From: Micromonospora haikouensis
Lineage (GTDB): Bacteria; Actinomycetota; Actinomycetes; Mycobacteriales; Micromonosporaceae
Direction of reading: 5' to 3'
DNA length: 64,000 nucleotides
Assembly (NCBI RefSeq): GCF_900091595.1
Contig: NZ_FMCW01000026.1
Location: 1-64,000 of the forward strand
Part shown: piece after piece, positions 7,894-19,094 of the stretch
Numbering within the stretch: the stretch's first letter is position 1
Layout: each line of letters begins with the position of its first letter
The notes under the pieces: model-generated
The model's input: the letters and a program-made list of their open reading frames with translations, nothing else
What the model was told of the DNA's origin: nothing
Database searches by the model: none
Translations under genes and position numbers: made by a program

Positions 7894-10088
7894 CCGCCCG
7901 GCGGCTGCTGCCGCTGCTGCTCGGCGTGCTGGCGGTGCTGCTCCTGCCGGCCCCCGCCGTGGCCGCGCCCGCGTCCGCGCTGCCCGGCACGTTGAAGATC
8001 CAGCTGGTGCCGCCGATCAAGGGGGTGGTCGTCACCGTCGACGGCAACACGGCCCGCTCCGACCCCCAGGGGCGGCTGCGCGTGCGGGTGCGCAACTTCA
8101 CCGGCCTGGACCAGCGGTTCACGGTGGTGCCCACCGAGGTGAGCCCCGACCGCCGGGTGCTGCTCGACCGGTTCCGGGGCAGCCTCGACCACGGGGTGCA
8201 CAGCCGCACCGTGGAGGTGGGGCTGCGCACGCAGCGTCGCGTCACGTGGCGCTACGCCGACCGCGACGGCGCGCCGGTCCCGGTCGACCGGGTGACCGAG
8301 ATGCGGCTGCGCAGCAACACCGGCGAGGTGATCGAGCTGACCGGGGCGGACCTGGCCCGGCCGCTCTGGGTCGCCGAGAGCCGCACCCAGCAGGGCCCCC
8401 GGGGCCTGGCCTCCAAGCAGCTCTACTACGTGGTCGACACCGTCATGGTCGACGGCACCTCGGTGGTGAACCGGGCCGGCCACAAGTTCGTCCCGTGGGA
8501 ACGCCAGGACTGGTTGATCGAGCTGCTCTTCTTCAAGGTGTCCTTCACCGCCGACGACATGTTCTTCGCCCAGCGGGCCGGCGACGGCATCCGGCTCACC
8601 CGCGCCGACGGGCGCGTGCAGCGGCTGCCGTTCGCCGCCGACGGCACCGTCCTGGTGCCCGACCTGCCCCGGGGCACCTACACGGTGACCGTGCTGGGCG
8701 GCGGGGTCTCCTTCGGTCGGCCGGTGAGCATCAGCCGCGACCAGCAGGTGACGCTCAGCGTGATCAGCGCCGTCGACCTGGCCCTGGTGGTGTGCGGCGT
8801 GCTCGGGGTGGCCGTCGGCCTGGTCCTGGTGGGCCGGCCGGCGCTGCGGCGGCGACTGCGGATCCCGCTGCCCCGCCGGGCGCGCCCGGCGCACCAGCGG
8901 ACCGGCCGGTGGCGGCGGCCGCTGCGGCTCGGGCTCGGGTCCGTCCTGGCGGTGCTGCTGGTGGCCGCCGTCGTCGGCGTGGTCGCGTCGCGGCCCGCCC
9001 GGGCGGCGGGCGGCCCCGCGCCGGCCCCGTCCGCCGCCGCCCCGGTGCCCGTGCTCGCCCACTACTACATCTGGTTCAACCCGACCTCCTGGAATCGGGC
9101 GAAGATCGACTATCCGCAGCTCGGGCGCTACTCCAGCGACGACACCGAGATCATGCGGCGGCACGTGCGGATGGCCAGGGCGGCCGGGATGACCGGCTTC
9201 CTGGTCTCCTGGAAGCACACCCCGCAGCTCGACGACCGGCTGGCCAGGCTGGTCGAGGTGGCCTGGGCGGAGGACTTCCGGCTCGGCATCGTCTACCAGG
9301 GGCTCGACTTCAGCCGCAAGCCCCTGCCCCTGGCCACCGTCCGCGCCGACCTCGACCTCTTCGCCGACCGGTACGCCGCCGACCCGGTCTTCGACGTCTT
9401 CGACAAGCCGGTGGTCGTCTGGAACGGCAGCGACCGGTTCACCGCCACCGAGGTCGCCGACACCGTCCGCGCCGCACGGCAGCGGCTGCTGGTCCTCGGC
9501 GCCGCCAAGTCCACCGAGGAGGTGGCGACGTACGGCACGGCGCTCGACGGCCACGCGTACTACTGGTCGTCGGCGGACCCGGTCGGCGGCCGCACCCGGG
9601 ACCGGCTGGCGGCGATGTCCCGGGCCGTGCACCTGCACGGCGGGCTGTGGATCGCCCCGGTCGCCCCCGGGTACGACGGCCGTCAACTCGGCGGGCAGCG
9701 GGAGGTGGACCGCCGCGACGGCGAGACGTTGCGGGCGTCCTTCGCCGCGGCACGGCTGTCCCAACCCGACGCGCTCGGCGTGATCAGTTGGAACGAGTTC
9801 AGCGAGAACACCCATGTCGAACCGAGCGAGCGGTTCGGCGCGAGATACCTGGAGGTGCTGGCGGATCTGCTGGGCGTCGACATCGACCACGACGTGGCGA
9901 TGGACAGCCAGCAGGAGCACGACGACCACTGGGGCCTGCCCGCCTGGGGCGCCGTGGTGGCCAGCGGCGGCGTACTCGCGCTGCTGCCGCTGTGGGTGTT
10001 CCTCCGTCGCCGGCGCTCGCCGGACGGCGCGGTGCCACCGGCGCAGCGCGGCGCCGACCACGACGTGGAGGCGCCCGTGGACAGCTGA
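7890..10088 (+). CDS. Membrane-anchored protein with beta-domain and GH99-like domain
   Basis: This 732-residue protein has a Sec signal peptide (LLPAPAVAAPAS), about 250 residues of beta-rich, carboxypeptidase-regulatory-like sequence, and a hydrophobic segment near residues 290-310. A second one lies near 350-370, followed by a GH71/GH99-like barrel starting at AHYYIWFNPTSW. Near its end VISWNEFSENTH mirrors the SYNEWGEGT motif of the gene at 562-1941. The C-terminus has a final helix and RRRRS. Start is GTG, overlapping the previous stop by four bases. It closes the coupled operon that begins at 2370. Two related GH99-like proteins at one locus suggest glycan trimming or remodelling during export. 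Confidence 0.75.
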   Translation: MTARRLLPLLLGVLAVLLLPAPAVAAPASALPGTLKIQLVPPIKGVVVTVDGNTARSDPQGRLRVRVRNFTGLDQRFTVVPTEVSPDRRVLLDRFRGSLDHGVHSRTVEVGLRTQRRVTWRYADRDGAPVPVDRVTEMRLRSNTGEVIELTGADLARPLWVAESRTQQGPRGLASKQLYYVVDTVMVDGTSVVNRAGHKFVPWERQDWLIELLFFKVSFTADDMFFAQRAGDGIRLTRADGRVQRLPFAADGTVLVPDLPRGTYTVTVLGGGVSFGRPVSISRDQQVTLSVISAVDLALVVCGVLGVAVGLVLVGRPALRRRLRIPLPRRARPAHQRTGRWRRPLRLGLGSVLAVLLVAAVVGVVASRPARAAGGPAPAPSAAAPVPVLAHYYIWFNPTSWNRAKIDYPQLGRYSSDDTEIMRRHVRMARAAGMTGFLVSWKHTPQLDDRLARLVEVAWAEDFRLGIVYQGLDFSRKPLPLATVRADLDLFADRYAADPVFDVFDKPVVVWNGSDRFTATEVADTVRAARQRLLVLGAAKSTEEVATYGTALDGHAYYWSSADPVGGRTRDRLAAMSRAVHLHGGLWIAPVAPGYDGRQLGGQREVDRRDGETLRASFAAARLSQPDALGVISWNEFSENTHVEPSERFGARYLEVLADLLGVDIDHDVAMDSQQEHDDHWGLPAWGAVVASGGVLALLPLWVFLRRRRSPDGAVPPAQRGADHDVEAPVDS

Positions 10089-10145
10089 CGGGGCGGTGCC
10101 CCACCCGGGCGCCGCCCCGACCTCGTGGATGGGGCTGGAGGAGAC

Positions 10146-11687
10146 ATGACAAGTGAACACCGGAGGACTGCGGGCCGCGTGGCGGCGGTCCTGCTGCTGG
10201 CCGGCGCGGCCCTGGCGGGGCCCGCCGCGCCGGCCGCGGCGGCGACCCAGACCCCCGTGGCCGACGCCACCGTGGATGCCGCCCGTCCGACCCGCAACGA
10301 CGGCACGGCCGTCTCGCTGCGGGTCGACGGATCGCCGCGCCAGGTCGCGTACCTGCGCTTCGACGTGACCGGCGCGGGCGACGAGCCGTCGGCGGTGCTG
10401 CGGCTGTACGCCGAGACCGCGAGCAGCACCGGGCTCAGCGTGCACGGCGTCTCCGCCGACGACTGGCGGGAGGACACGCTGACCTACCAGAACGCCCCGC
10501 CGATCGGCCCCGTCGTCGCCAGCAGCGGCCCGACCGCCGCCGACACCTGGCTCTCCGTCGACGTGTCGTCGCTGGTCACCGGGGACGGGCCGGTGACCCT
10601 GGCGCTCAGCACGAGCAACGACACCGGCTTCCGGCTCACCAGCCGCGAGGGCGTCGGGACCCGCCGGCCGCAACTGATCGTCCCCGCGCCGCCGAACCCG
10701 TCGCCATACACGATCAGCCGCGTCGGGGCCACCACCTACAGCGCGGTGTCCGAGGTGACGGGGCAGACCTGGACCGGCAGCCTCAAGAGTGTGGTGGAGA
10801 GCGCGGCAGCGGACGTGAACCGGCTCGGCGGCGGCACGATCGCGTTCACCGCCGGCACGTTCGACCTGGGCACGGAGTACTTCAAGCTGGAGGGCCTGCG
10901 CAACGTCACCTTCGCCGGGGCGGGGATGGACCTGACGCTGATCCGCAACTCCAGCTCCGCTGCGGCGGACACGGAGCCGTTCAACACCAAGGGGATGGAC
11001 GGCGGGGTGGTCCGCGACCTCACCGTGTCGGCCGGCGGCCCGCCGCGCACCACCAGCGACGCCCTCGACTTCGACGACGGCAACAACATGCTGGTCGAGC
11101 GGGTGCGGGTGACCGCGTCGCGGGGGCGGGGCATCGTCTTCGACGGCAAGAACCAAACCTGGACCTCGATGGGCAACACGGTGCGCGACTGCCAGGTCAG
11201 CGGCACCGCCAGCGACGGCATCGAGCTGCTGGCCACCAGCGGGGACACCGTCACCGGCTGCGTGATCACCGACGTGGGCGGGCACGGGGTGCAGATCAAC
11301 CGCTCCTCGCCGACCGCCGACCAGCCCAACAAGACCGCCGACCACAACGTCGTCAGCGGTAACCGGATCGACCAGGCCGGCCAGGCCGGCATCAACGTCG
11401 ACGGCGGCAACGACAACCACCTCGTCGACAACCAGGTCACCAACAGCGCCGACGACACCGCCGGCCGCGACGGCATCCGGATCACCACGGCGACGGCGGT
11501 GCCCTGCGCCGGCAACGTGGTCACCGGCAACGTGGCCACCGACTCCCAGGCCGTCAGGACCCAGCGGTACGGGCTGAACATCGCCTCGGCGGGTTGCACG
11601 GCGACGGTCGTGGGGCCGGGCAACAACCTCACCGGCAACCTGTCCGGGGCCATCCGCGACGCCGGGACGGCGACGGTCTACCGGTAG
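10146..11687 (+). CDS. Secreted DNRLRE/CBM96-like plus right-handed beta-helix protein
   Basis: A 513-residue exported protein with a clear signal peptide. Residues about 35-185 look like a DNRLRE/CBM96-type carbohydrate-binding sandwich (YLRFDVTG, WREDTLTYQNAPP). From about 195 to the end the sequence shows short repeats rich in Asn and Gly (for example GNRIDQAGQAGINVDGG), typical of a parallel beta-helix in the pectate-lyase-like superfamily. GGAGGAG lies 3-4 nt before ATG 10146. Such proteins bind or cleave polysaccharide; with the preceding operon it may act on the same surface glycan. Catalytic residues were not identified. Confidence 0.75.
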   Translation: MTSEHRRTAGRVAAVLLLAGAALAGPAAPAAAATQTPVADATVDAARPTRNDGTAVSLRVDGSPRQVAYLRFDVTGAGDEPSAVLRLYAETASSTGLSVHGVSADDWREDTLTYQNAPPIGPVVASSGPTAADTWLSVDVSSLVTGDGPVTLALSTSNDTGFRLTSREGVGTRRPQLIVPAPPNPSPYTISRVGATTYSAVSEVTGQTWTGSLKSVVESAAADVNRLGGGTIAFTAGTFDLGTEYFKLEGLRNVTFAGAGMDLTLIRNSSSAAADTEPFNTKGMDGGVVRDLTVSAGGPPRTTSDALDFDDGNNMLVERVRVTASRGRGIVFDGKNQTWTSMGNTVRDCQVSGTASDGIELLATSGDTVTGCVITDVGGHGVQINRSSPTADQPNKTADHNVVSGNRIDQAGQAGINVDGGNDNHLVDNQVTNSADDTAGRDGIRITTATAVPCAGNVVTGNVATDSQAVRTQRYGLNIASAGCTATVVGPGNNLTGNLSGAIRDAGTATVYR

Positions 11688-11708
11688 CCCCGCGCGCCCG
11701 CCCAGGGG

Positions 11709-11753
11709 CGGGTCGGGTCCACCGGGGCCGACGGCGGCGGTGGACCCGACCCG
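11709..11753. terminator. Bidirectional hairpin between convergent genes
   Basis: A perfect 16-bp stem (11709-11724 with 11738-11753) with a 13-nt loop sits between the stops of the beta-helix gene and the convergent UvrA-like gene, so it can serve both. Confidence 0.75.
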
Positions 11754-11756
11754 GCC

Positions 11757-14029
<2,273 letters not shown>

Positions 14030-14222
14030 GCGAACCCTTCACGCGAGCGACGGGCGGGGCGACTCCGACCGGCGGTCGCCCCGGGGCCTTGTCGCTTCAA
14101 TTGTCTCATTCGACCGTCCGTGAAGACTTTTCTCGACGCTATTCCCGCTCGGCGGCTTTCGAGGGTGGAAAAGTCTCAAAGCGCAGACATCCCGCCGGGA
14201 AGCCCGGCACCCGGCGGACGCG

Positions 14223-14262
14223 GCGGGCCCCGCCCGGTGGGGGTCCACCGGGCGGGGCCCGC
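14223..14262 (-). terminator. Strong hairpin terminator of the repeat-protein gene
   Basis: A perfect 18-bp stem (14223-14240 with 14245-14262) with a GGGT loop lies 21 nt past the stop codon of the minus-strand gene ending at 14284. Confidence 0.85.
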
Positions 14263-14283
14263 GGAAGTGCGCCTGCCCGTCGG

Positions 14284-15489
14284 TCAGTTCAGGCCGCAGG
14301 TGGCCAGGTCCAGACGCGGGTCGGGGCGCTGGCCGGTGACCCGGCCGATGTCGGTGGCGATCCGGTTGAGCACCGCCACCCGCTTGTCCTTCAGCGGGCC
14401 GAGGATGGCGTTGTTGACGAAGTTCGGGCCGCCCTCCGGGCGGACCGCGAGCTGGGCGAGGCGGGCGTTGGCCTCGGCGATCTGCTGGTCGAGCTGGTTC
14501 AGCTCGCTCTGCACCTGGCCGGCGGCGGCAGCGGGCACGGCGCCGATCTGGTTGCGCACGTTCGGGCAGTTCACCGTCTGCGCCACGCCGGCGTTGCCGC
14601 CGTTGTTGCCGTTGCCCGCGTTACCGCCGTTGTTGCCCGCGTTGTTGCCGGCCCCCGCGTTGCCGCCGTTGTTGCCCGCGTTGCCGTTGCCCGCGTTGTT
14701 GCCGCCGGCCGCGTTGCCCGCCCCGGCGGCGTTGAGGCCGCAGGTGGCGAGGCTGGACAGGTCGGGGCGCTGCCCGCCGGCCCGCGCGATGTTGAGCGCG
14801 ATCCGGTCGAGCACGGCGATCCGCTTGCTCTTCAGCGGGCCGAGGATGGCGTTGTTGACGAAGTTCGGGCCCCCCTCGGGCTTCACGGCGAGCTGGGCGA
14901 GTCGGGCGTTCGCGGCGGCGATCTCCCGGTCCAGGTTCGCCAGCTCCTGCTGGACCCCCGCCGTCGCGCCGGCCGGCACGGCGGGCAGTTGGCCGCGCAC
15001 GTCCGGGCAGTTCACGGTCTGCGCGCCACCGGCCGCGACCGCGCCGTTGTTGCCGGCGTTGCCGTTGTTGGCGCCCGCGTTGGCCGGGGCCGCGCCGTTG
15101 CGCAGCGTGCAGGTGGCGAGCTGGTCGAGGCCGGCGGGGGCGGTGCCACCGACCCGGGTGATGTTCAGCCGGATCCGGTCGAGCACGGCCCGGCGCTTGC
15201 CGGCGATGTCGTTGAGCTGGCCGGACGCGGCCCCCGGCTCGCGGGCCAGCCGGGCGTTGACGTTGGCGATTTGGGTCTCCAGGTTGCGCAGCTCCTGGTC
15301 CACCCCCGCCTTCGCGGCCGCCGGCACCGCGCCCAGCTTGTCGGCCACGGTCGGACAGGTGACCGACACCGCCGTCGCCGTGTTCTCGCCGGCGGACGCC
15401 AGCGACAGCCCGGCACCGAGCACCAGTGCCGCGAAGGCACCGACCCCGCCGAGCTTCAGGACGGCATTCTTTCGCGTGCGCCTGACCAT
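14284..15489 (-). CDS. Secreted protein with three Cys-bounded repeats and Asn/Gly-rich linkers
   Basis: The 401-residue product has a signal peptide (cleavage near ASAGEN, residue 34). It then has three related blocks at about residues 45-127, 161-250 and 308-398. Each block opens with a Cys (CPxV) and closes with LATC or LATCGLN, with a helical heptad-like core (ELxNLxxQIAxANARLAQL, then a KRxAVLDRI helix). Repeats 2 and 3 share PEGGPNFVNNAILGPLK almost exactly. Linkers of 30-55 residues are nearly pure Asn, Gly and Ala. AAGGAGAGG lies 5 nt before the ATG. I do not recognise the family; each block looks like a disulphide-clamped helical hairpin, perhaps cell-surface. Confidence 0.85.
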   Translation of the reverse strand: MVRRTRKNAVLKLGGVGAFAALVLGAGLSLASAGENTATAVSVTCPTVADKLGAVPAAAKAGVDQELRNLETQIANVNARLAREPGAASGQLNDIAGKRRAVLDRIRLNITRVGGTAPAGLDQLATCTLRNGAAPANAGANNGNAGNNGAVAAGGAQTVNCPDVRGQLPAVPAGATAGVQQELANLDREIAAANARLAQLAVKPEGGPNFVNNAILGPLKSKRIAVLDRIALNIARAGGQRPDLSSLATCGLNAAGAGNAAGGNNAGNGNAGNNGGNAGAGNNAGNNGGNAGNGNNGGNAGVAQTVNCPNVRNQIGAVPAAAAGQVQSELNQLDQQIAEANARLAQLAVRPEGGPNFVNNAILGPLKDKRVAVLNRIATDIGRVTGQRPDPRLDLATCGLN

Positions 15490-15817
15490 GCACCTCTCCT
15501 TGTCCTGACCGCCGCAGCGTCCGGCGTCAATTCCCGAACGCGTCGCCGGCGGTGTGCCGTGACGATTGAAAGAAACCGGAGACCGGCCGGTGGGAACGGC
15601 GTCACGCCCGTTCCCGGAATGGTTCCCGGACGGTTCCACGGACAAGTGGACACGTCGTGACCGCCCCGGCATGGCGATCGCGGACGACCCGTTTTCCTTC
15701 GCCGGTGAGTACGGATCTTCGGCGGCGATCGTTCAACCCTTTCCCCGGCGAATTTTCGGCACCCGCCGGCCCGCCCGCGTCGAACGCGAGAACACCCCGC
15801 CTCCGGCGCGCGTCCGC
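15490..15817. other. Divergent intergenic region, no gene seen
   Basis: The 364-base gap between the repeat-protein gene (minus) and the carboxypeptidase gene (plus) holds no supported gene. It must contain the promoter of the minus-strand gene, which I could not place; the plus-strand promoter is listed separately at 15818-15846. Confidence 0.4.
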
Positions 15818-15846
15818 CGGACAGCGACCGGCCACACCGTTAGGGT
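15818..15846 (+). promoter_or_regulatory. Probable leaderless promoter of the carboxypeptidase gene
   Basis: CGGACA (15818-15823), a 17-nt spacer and TAGGGT (15841-15846) resemble an actinobacterial housekeeping promoter. The -10 box ends exactly 7 nt before ATG 15854, the spacing that yields a leaderless transcript; no Shine-Dalgarno is present. Confidence 0.5.
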
Positions 15847-15853
15847 GCAGGGC

Positions 15854-17092
15854 ATGAGAGCACCGGTGCTGGCCCTCGCCGCCGCCGTCGTCCTCGGCAC
15901 GTCCGGGGCGCCCGCGCCGGTCCACGCCGACCCGAGCGGCCGGGCCGCCGCGCCCGCGGCCCCGGTGCCCTGCCCCAGGGCGCAGGCACCGCGGGTGGAG
16001 CGCTCCCCCCGGCCCACGCCCCCGCCGTCGGTGCCGCTGCACCAGACGGTGGGCGGCCCGGCACTGGCGACCCCGGCCCTCGTCGTGCCGGCCGACGCGC
16101 CCGCGCCACCGGCGGTCACCGCCACCTCCTGGCTGGTCGCCGACCTGGACACCGGGGCGGTGCTCGGCGGCTGCGGCCCACACGAGTACGCCACGCCGGC
16201 CAGCGTGCAGAAGCTCCTGCTGACCGCCACCGCGCTGCCGAAGCTCGACCCGAAGCGGGTCGTCACGGTGACCCACGAGGACCTGGACATCGCCCCCGGC
16301 AGCTCGGCGGTGGGCCTGCTGGAGGGCGGCCGCTACACCGTCGAGACCGTCTTCCTGGGGCTGCTGCTGCAGTCGGGCAACGAGGCAGCGAACGTGCTGG
16401 CCCGGTTGATCGGTGGCCCCGACGGCGCGGCCGGCGGGGTGCGGGCGATGAACGCGGAGGCCCGCCACCTCGGCGCCCTGCAGACCCACGCGGTGACCCC
16501 GTCCGGGCTGGACGGGCCCGGCCAGTTCACCAGCGCCTACGACCTGGCGCTGATCGCCCGGGTCTGCTTCGCCGACCCCACCTTCCGCCGGTACGCGCTG
16601 ACCGAGCAGACCCGGATCCCCGACCAGCCCGCGCTGCGCCAGAAGGGCTTCCAGATCCAGAACGAGAACCAGCTCATCTACCGCTACCCGGGCGCGCTCG
16701 GCGGCAAGACCGGCTTCACCGACTACGCCCGGCACACCTACGTGGGCGCGGCGCAGCGCGGCGGCCGGCGGCTCGTGGTCACCCTGCTCGGCGCCGAGCC
16801 CCAGCCGATGCGCGGCTGGGAACAGGGTGCCACGCTGCTGGACTGGGGTTTCTCGCTGCCCCGCGACGCCTCGGTGGGCCGCCTCGTCGCGCCGGGGGAG
16901 ACGGCCGCAAACGGTGCCCCCGTGGCGTCCCCGACGGTCGGCGCGGCGATCACCCCCGAGCCCCGCGCGGTGGCCGCCCACCGGGTCGCCCCGCCCGGCT
17001 GGGCGGCGTCCTGGCCGTTCGTCGCCGCGGCCGCCGCGCTGGTCGGCCTGCTCGCCGCCGTTCTCCTGCACCGCCGCCGACGCCGGGCCTGA
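15854..17092 (+). CDS. D-alanyl-D-alanine carboxypeptidase (peptidase S11, DacA-like)
   Basis: A 412-residue exported low-molecular-weight penicillin-binding protein. After a signal peptide and a Pro-rich linker of about 60 residues, the catalytic domain shows all three signatures: SVQK (SxxK, nucleophile Ser), SGN and KTG (in GGKTGFTDYARH). It trims the terminal D-Ala from peptidoglycan stem peptides outside the membrane. The C-terminus has one membrane helix followed by HRRRRR, so it is anchored rather than released. The VanX-like dipeptidase downstream at 20904 acts on related D-Ala chemistry but is not in the same operon. Confidence 0.92.
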   Translation: MRAPVLALAAAVVLGTSGAPAPVHADPSGRAAAPAAPVPCPRAQAPRVERSPRPTPPPSVPLHQTVGGPALATPALVVPADAPAPPAVTATSWLVADLDTGAVLGGCGPHEYATPASVQKLLLTATALPKLDPKRVVTVTHEDLDIAPGSSAVGLLEGGRYTVETVFLGLLLQSGNEAANVLARLIGGPDGAAGGVRAMNAEARHLGALQTHAVTPSGLDGPGQFTSAYDLALIARVCFADPTFRRYALTEQTRIPDQPALRQKGFQIQNENQLIYRYPGALGGKTGFTDYARHTYVGAAQRGGRRLVVTLLGAEPQPMRGWEQGATLLDWGFSLPRDASVGRLVAPGETAANGAPVASPTVGAAITPEPRAVAAHRVAPPGWAASWPFVAAAAALVGLLAAVLLHRRRRRA

Positions 17093-17157
17093 CGCTCCCG
17101 CGCCGACCCGGGACGCCGGACGGGAGTCAAGCCCCGCCGAACGGGTAAGCGCGCGCG

Positions 17158-18354
17158 GTGAACGCGCAGCACCGGGGAACGATCGTCGTCGTGTCGGCGG
17201 ACGTGGGGGCCGGGCACGACTCGGCCGCCGCCGAGCTGACCCGTCGGCTCGCCGACCGGGGCTTCGCGGTGCACCGGGTGAACTTCCTCGACCTCCTGCC
17301 CCGCCCGGCGCGGTGGATGTTCCGCGAGGCGTACCGGGGCGTGCTGCGCTGGGCGCCGTGGGGATACGACGCGCTGTTCACCATCACCGGCCGGTCCCGG
17401 CTCGTGGTGGCCGTCCTGCGGGGCGCGCTCGCGCCGCTGCGCGGGCGCGCCCGGCGGGCCGTACCGTCCGGCACCCGCGCGGTCGTCACCACGTATCCGT
17501 TCGCGAACCAGCTCCTGGGGCCGCTGCGCCGCAGCGGGCTGCTCCCCGTCCCACTGGTCACCTACGTCACCGACTTCGTCGTGCACCCCACCTGGGTCGC
17601 GCCCGGCGTCGACATCTACTGCACCCTGCGGCACGCCCGCCACCACGCGTCGGGAGCCGCCGGGCCGCTCGACGTGCGCACGGTCGCCCCACTGGTCTCG
17701 GTCGACTTCCCGGCGGCGACGGGGACGAGTCGCCGCGCGGCGCGGCGGCGCTTCGGGCTGCCGGAGCGGGAACGGCTCGTGCTGATCGTGGCCGGTGCGT
17801 GGGGGACGGGCGACATCGAGGCGACCGTCGCCGACGTGGCCGCGGCCGACGAAGTGCGCACCGTGGTCGTCTGCGGCCGCAACGCCGCCCTGCGCCAGCG
17901 GCTGCGGGGGCTCACCCCGCACGTCCTCGGCTGGGTCGACGACATGCCCACGCTGATGCGGGCCGTGGACGTGGTGGTGGAGAACGCGGGCGGACTGACC
18001 TGCCAGGAGGCGCTGAGCTGCGGGGTGCCGGTGATCACCTACCGCCCCCTGCCGGGACACGGCCGGGCCAACGCCACGGTCCTCGCCGCCGCCGGGCTGA
18101 CCCGCTGGGCCCCGTCCGCCGAGCAGCTGCGGCGGGCGGTGGCCGCGCTGGCCGCGTCGCAGCCGCCGGCCCCCGACGGGTGGACGGGCGGCTGGGCGGA
18201 CCCCGCCGGCCTGGTCGCCGACGAGGTGGGGCGGCAGGCCGGCGCCGGCTGCGCCGCGTACCGCAGGAGGAGGGCCGTGCTCGACGCGGTGGACGAGGCG
18301 GTCGGCGTGCTGGCCACGGTGCTGCCCTCGATCCGTTGGACGGGCGGGCGGTGA
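17158..18354 (+). CDS. MGDG-synthase-like / GT28-type glycosyltransferase
   Basis: The 398-residue protein opens with VVVSADVGAGHDSAAAEL, the N-terminal nucleotide-sugar fold of monogalactosyldiacylglycerol synthase and MurG-like enzymes. It later has VENAGGLTCQEALSCGVPV, the acceptor-and-donor loop of GT28/GT-B enzymes. It probably transfers a sugar to a membrane lipid. Start GTG 17158; its stop overlaps the start of the deacetylase gene by four bases, and that gene in turn overlaps a membrane protein gene, so the three form a coupled unit for envelope modification. The lipid acceptor is not known. Confidence 0.75.
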   Translation: MNAQHRGTIVVVSADVGAGHDSAAAELTRRLADRGFAVHRVNFLDLLPRPARWMFREAYRGVLRWAPWGYDALFTITGRSRLVVAVLRGALAPLRGRARRAVPSGTRAVVTTYPFANQLLGPLRRSGLLPVPLVTYVTDFVVHPTWVAPGVDIYCTLRHARHHASGAAGPLDVRTVAPLVSVDFPAATGTSRRAARRRFGLPERERLVLIVAGAWGTGDIEATVADVAAADEVRTVVVCGRNAALRQRLRGLTPHVLGWVDDMPTLMRAVDVVVENAGGLTCQEALSCGVPVITYRPLPGHGRANATVLAAAGLTRWAPSAEQLRRAVAALAASQPPAPDGWTGGWADPAGLVADEVGRQAGAGCAAYRRRRAVLDAVDEAVGVLATVLPSIRWTGGR

Positions 18355-19094
18355 CCGCGCCGCGCGGGCCGCGCCGGCCCGCCCTGGCGCTGGCCGGTGC
18401 CGCGGCGGCCGCGCTCGCCGCCCACCTCGGCCCCACGACCACCGCCGTGGGGCCGGTGCGCCGCCGGCTCTTCCCCCGGCTCGGCGGCGCGGGCCGGCCC
18501 GGACGGATCGCCCTGACCTTCGACGACGGGCCCGACCCCGAGTCCACCCCCCGGTTCCTCGACGTGCTCGCCGAGCATCGGACGCGGGCCACGTTCTTCG
18601 TGCTGGGCACGATGCTCGTGCGGTCGCCCTGGCTGGCGGCGGACCTCGTCGCCGCCGGGCACGAGGTCGCCGTGCACGGCTGGGACCACCGCAACCTGCT
18701 GGGCCGGGGCCCGCTGGCCACCTACCGGGACCTGGCCCGGGCCCGGGCGCTGGTCGAGGCCACCACCGGCCGGGCCCCCCGCTTCTTCCGCCCACCGTAC
18801 GGGGTGCTGACCGGCCCGGCGCTGCTGGCGAGCGCGCGGCTCGGGCTGACGCCCGTGCTGTGGGCCCGCTGGGGCCGCGACTGGACGGCGTCGGCGACCC
18901 CCGACTCGGTCTTCGACACCGTCACCGCCCGGCTGGCCGGCGGCGACACCGTCCTGCTGCACGACGCGGACTGCGCCGCGGCCCCCGGCGCGTGGCGGGC
19001 CACCCTCGCCGCCCTGCCCCGGCTGCTGGCGGAGTGCCGCCGCCGGGGCTGGACCGTGGGCCCGCTCGGCGAGCACCGGGTGCCGGGGCCGTGA
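18351..19094 (+). CDS. Polysaccharide deacetylase (CE4 / NodB homology)
   Basis: A 247-residue protein with an N-terminal hydrophobic helix, then the CE4 core. LTFDDGPDPESTPRFLD gives the catalytic and metal-binding Asp pair; HGWDHRNL contributes metal-binding His residues; FFRPPYGV and VLLHDAD complete the set of NodB motifs. It would remove N-acetyl groups from a glycan, outside the membrane if the first helix is an anchor. GTG start overlaps the upstream stop and its own TGA overlaps the next GTG. Confidence 0.85.
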   Translation: MTAPRGPRRPALALAGAAAAALAAHLGPTTTAVGPVRRRLFPRLGGAGRPGRIALTFDDGPDPESTPRFLDVLAEHRTRATFFVLGTMLVRSPWLAADLVAAGHEVAVHGWDHRNLLGRGPLATYRDLARARALVEATTGRAPRFFRPPYGVLTGPALLASARLGLTPVLWARWGRDWTASATPDSVFDTVTARLAGGDTVLLHDADCAAAPGAWRATLAALPRLLAECRRRGWTVGPLGEHRVPGP

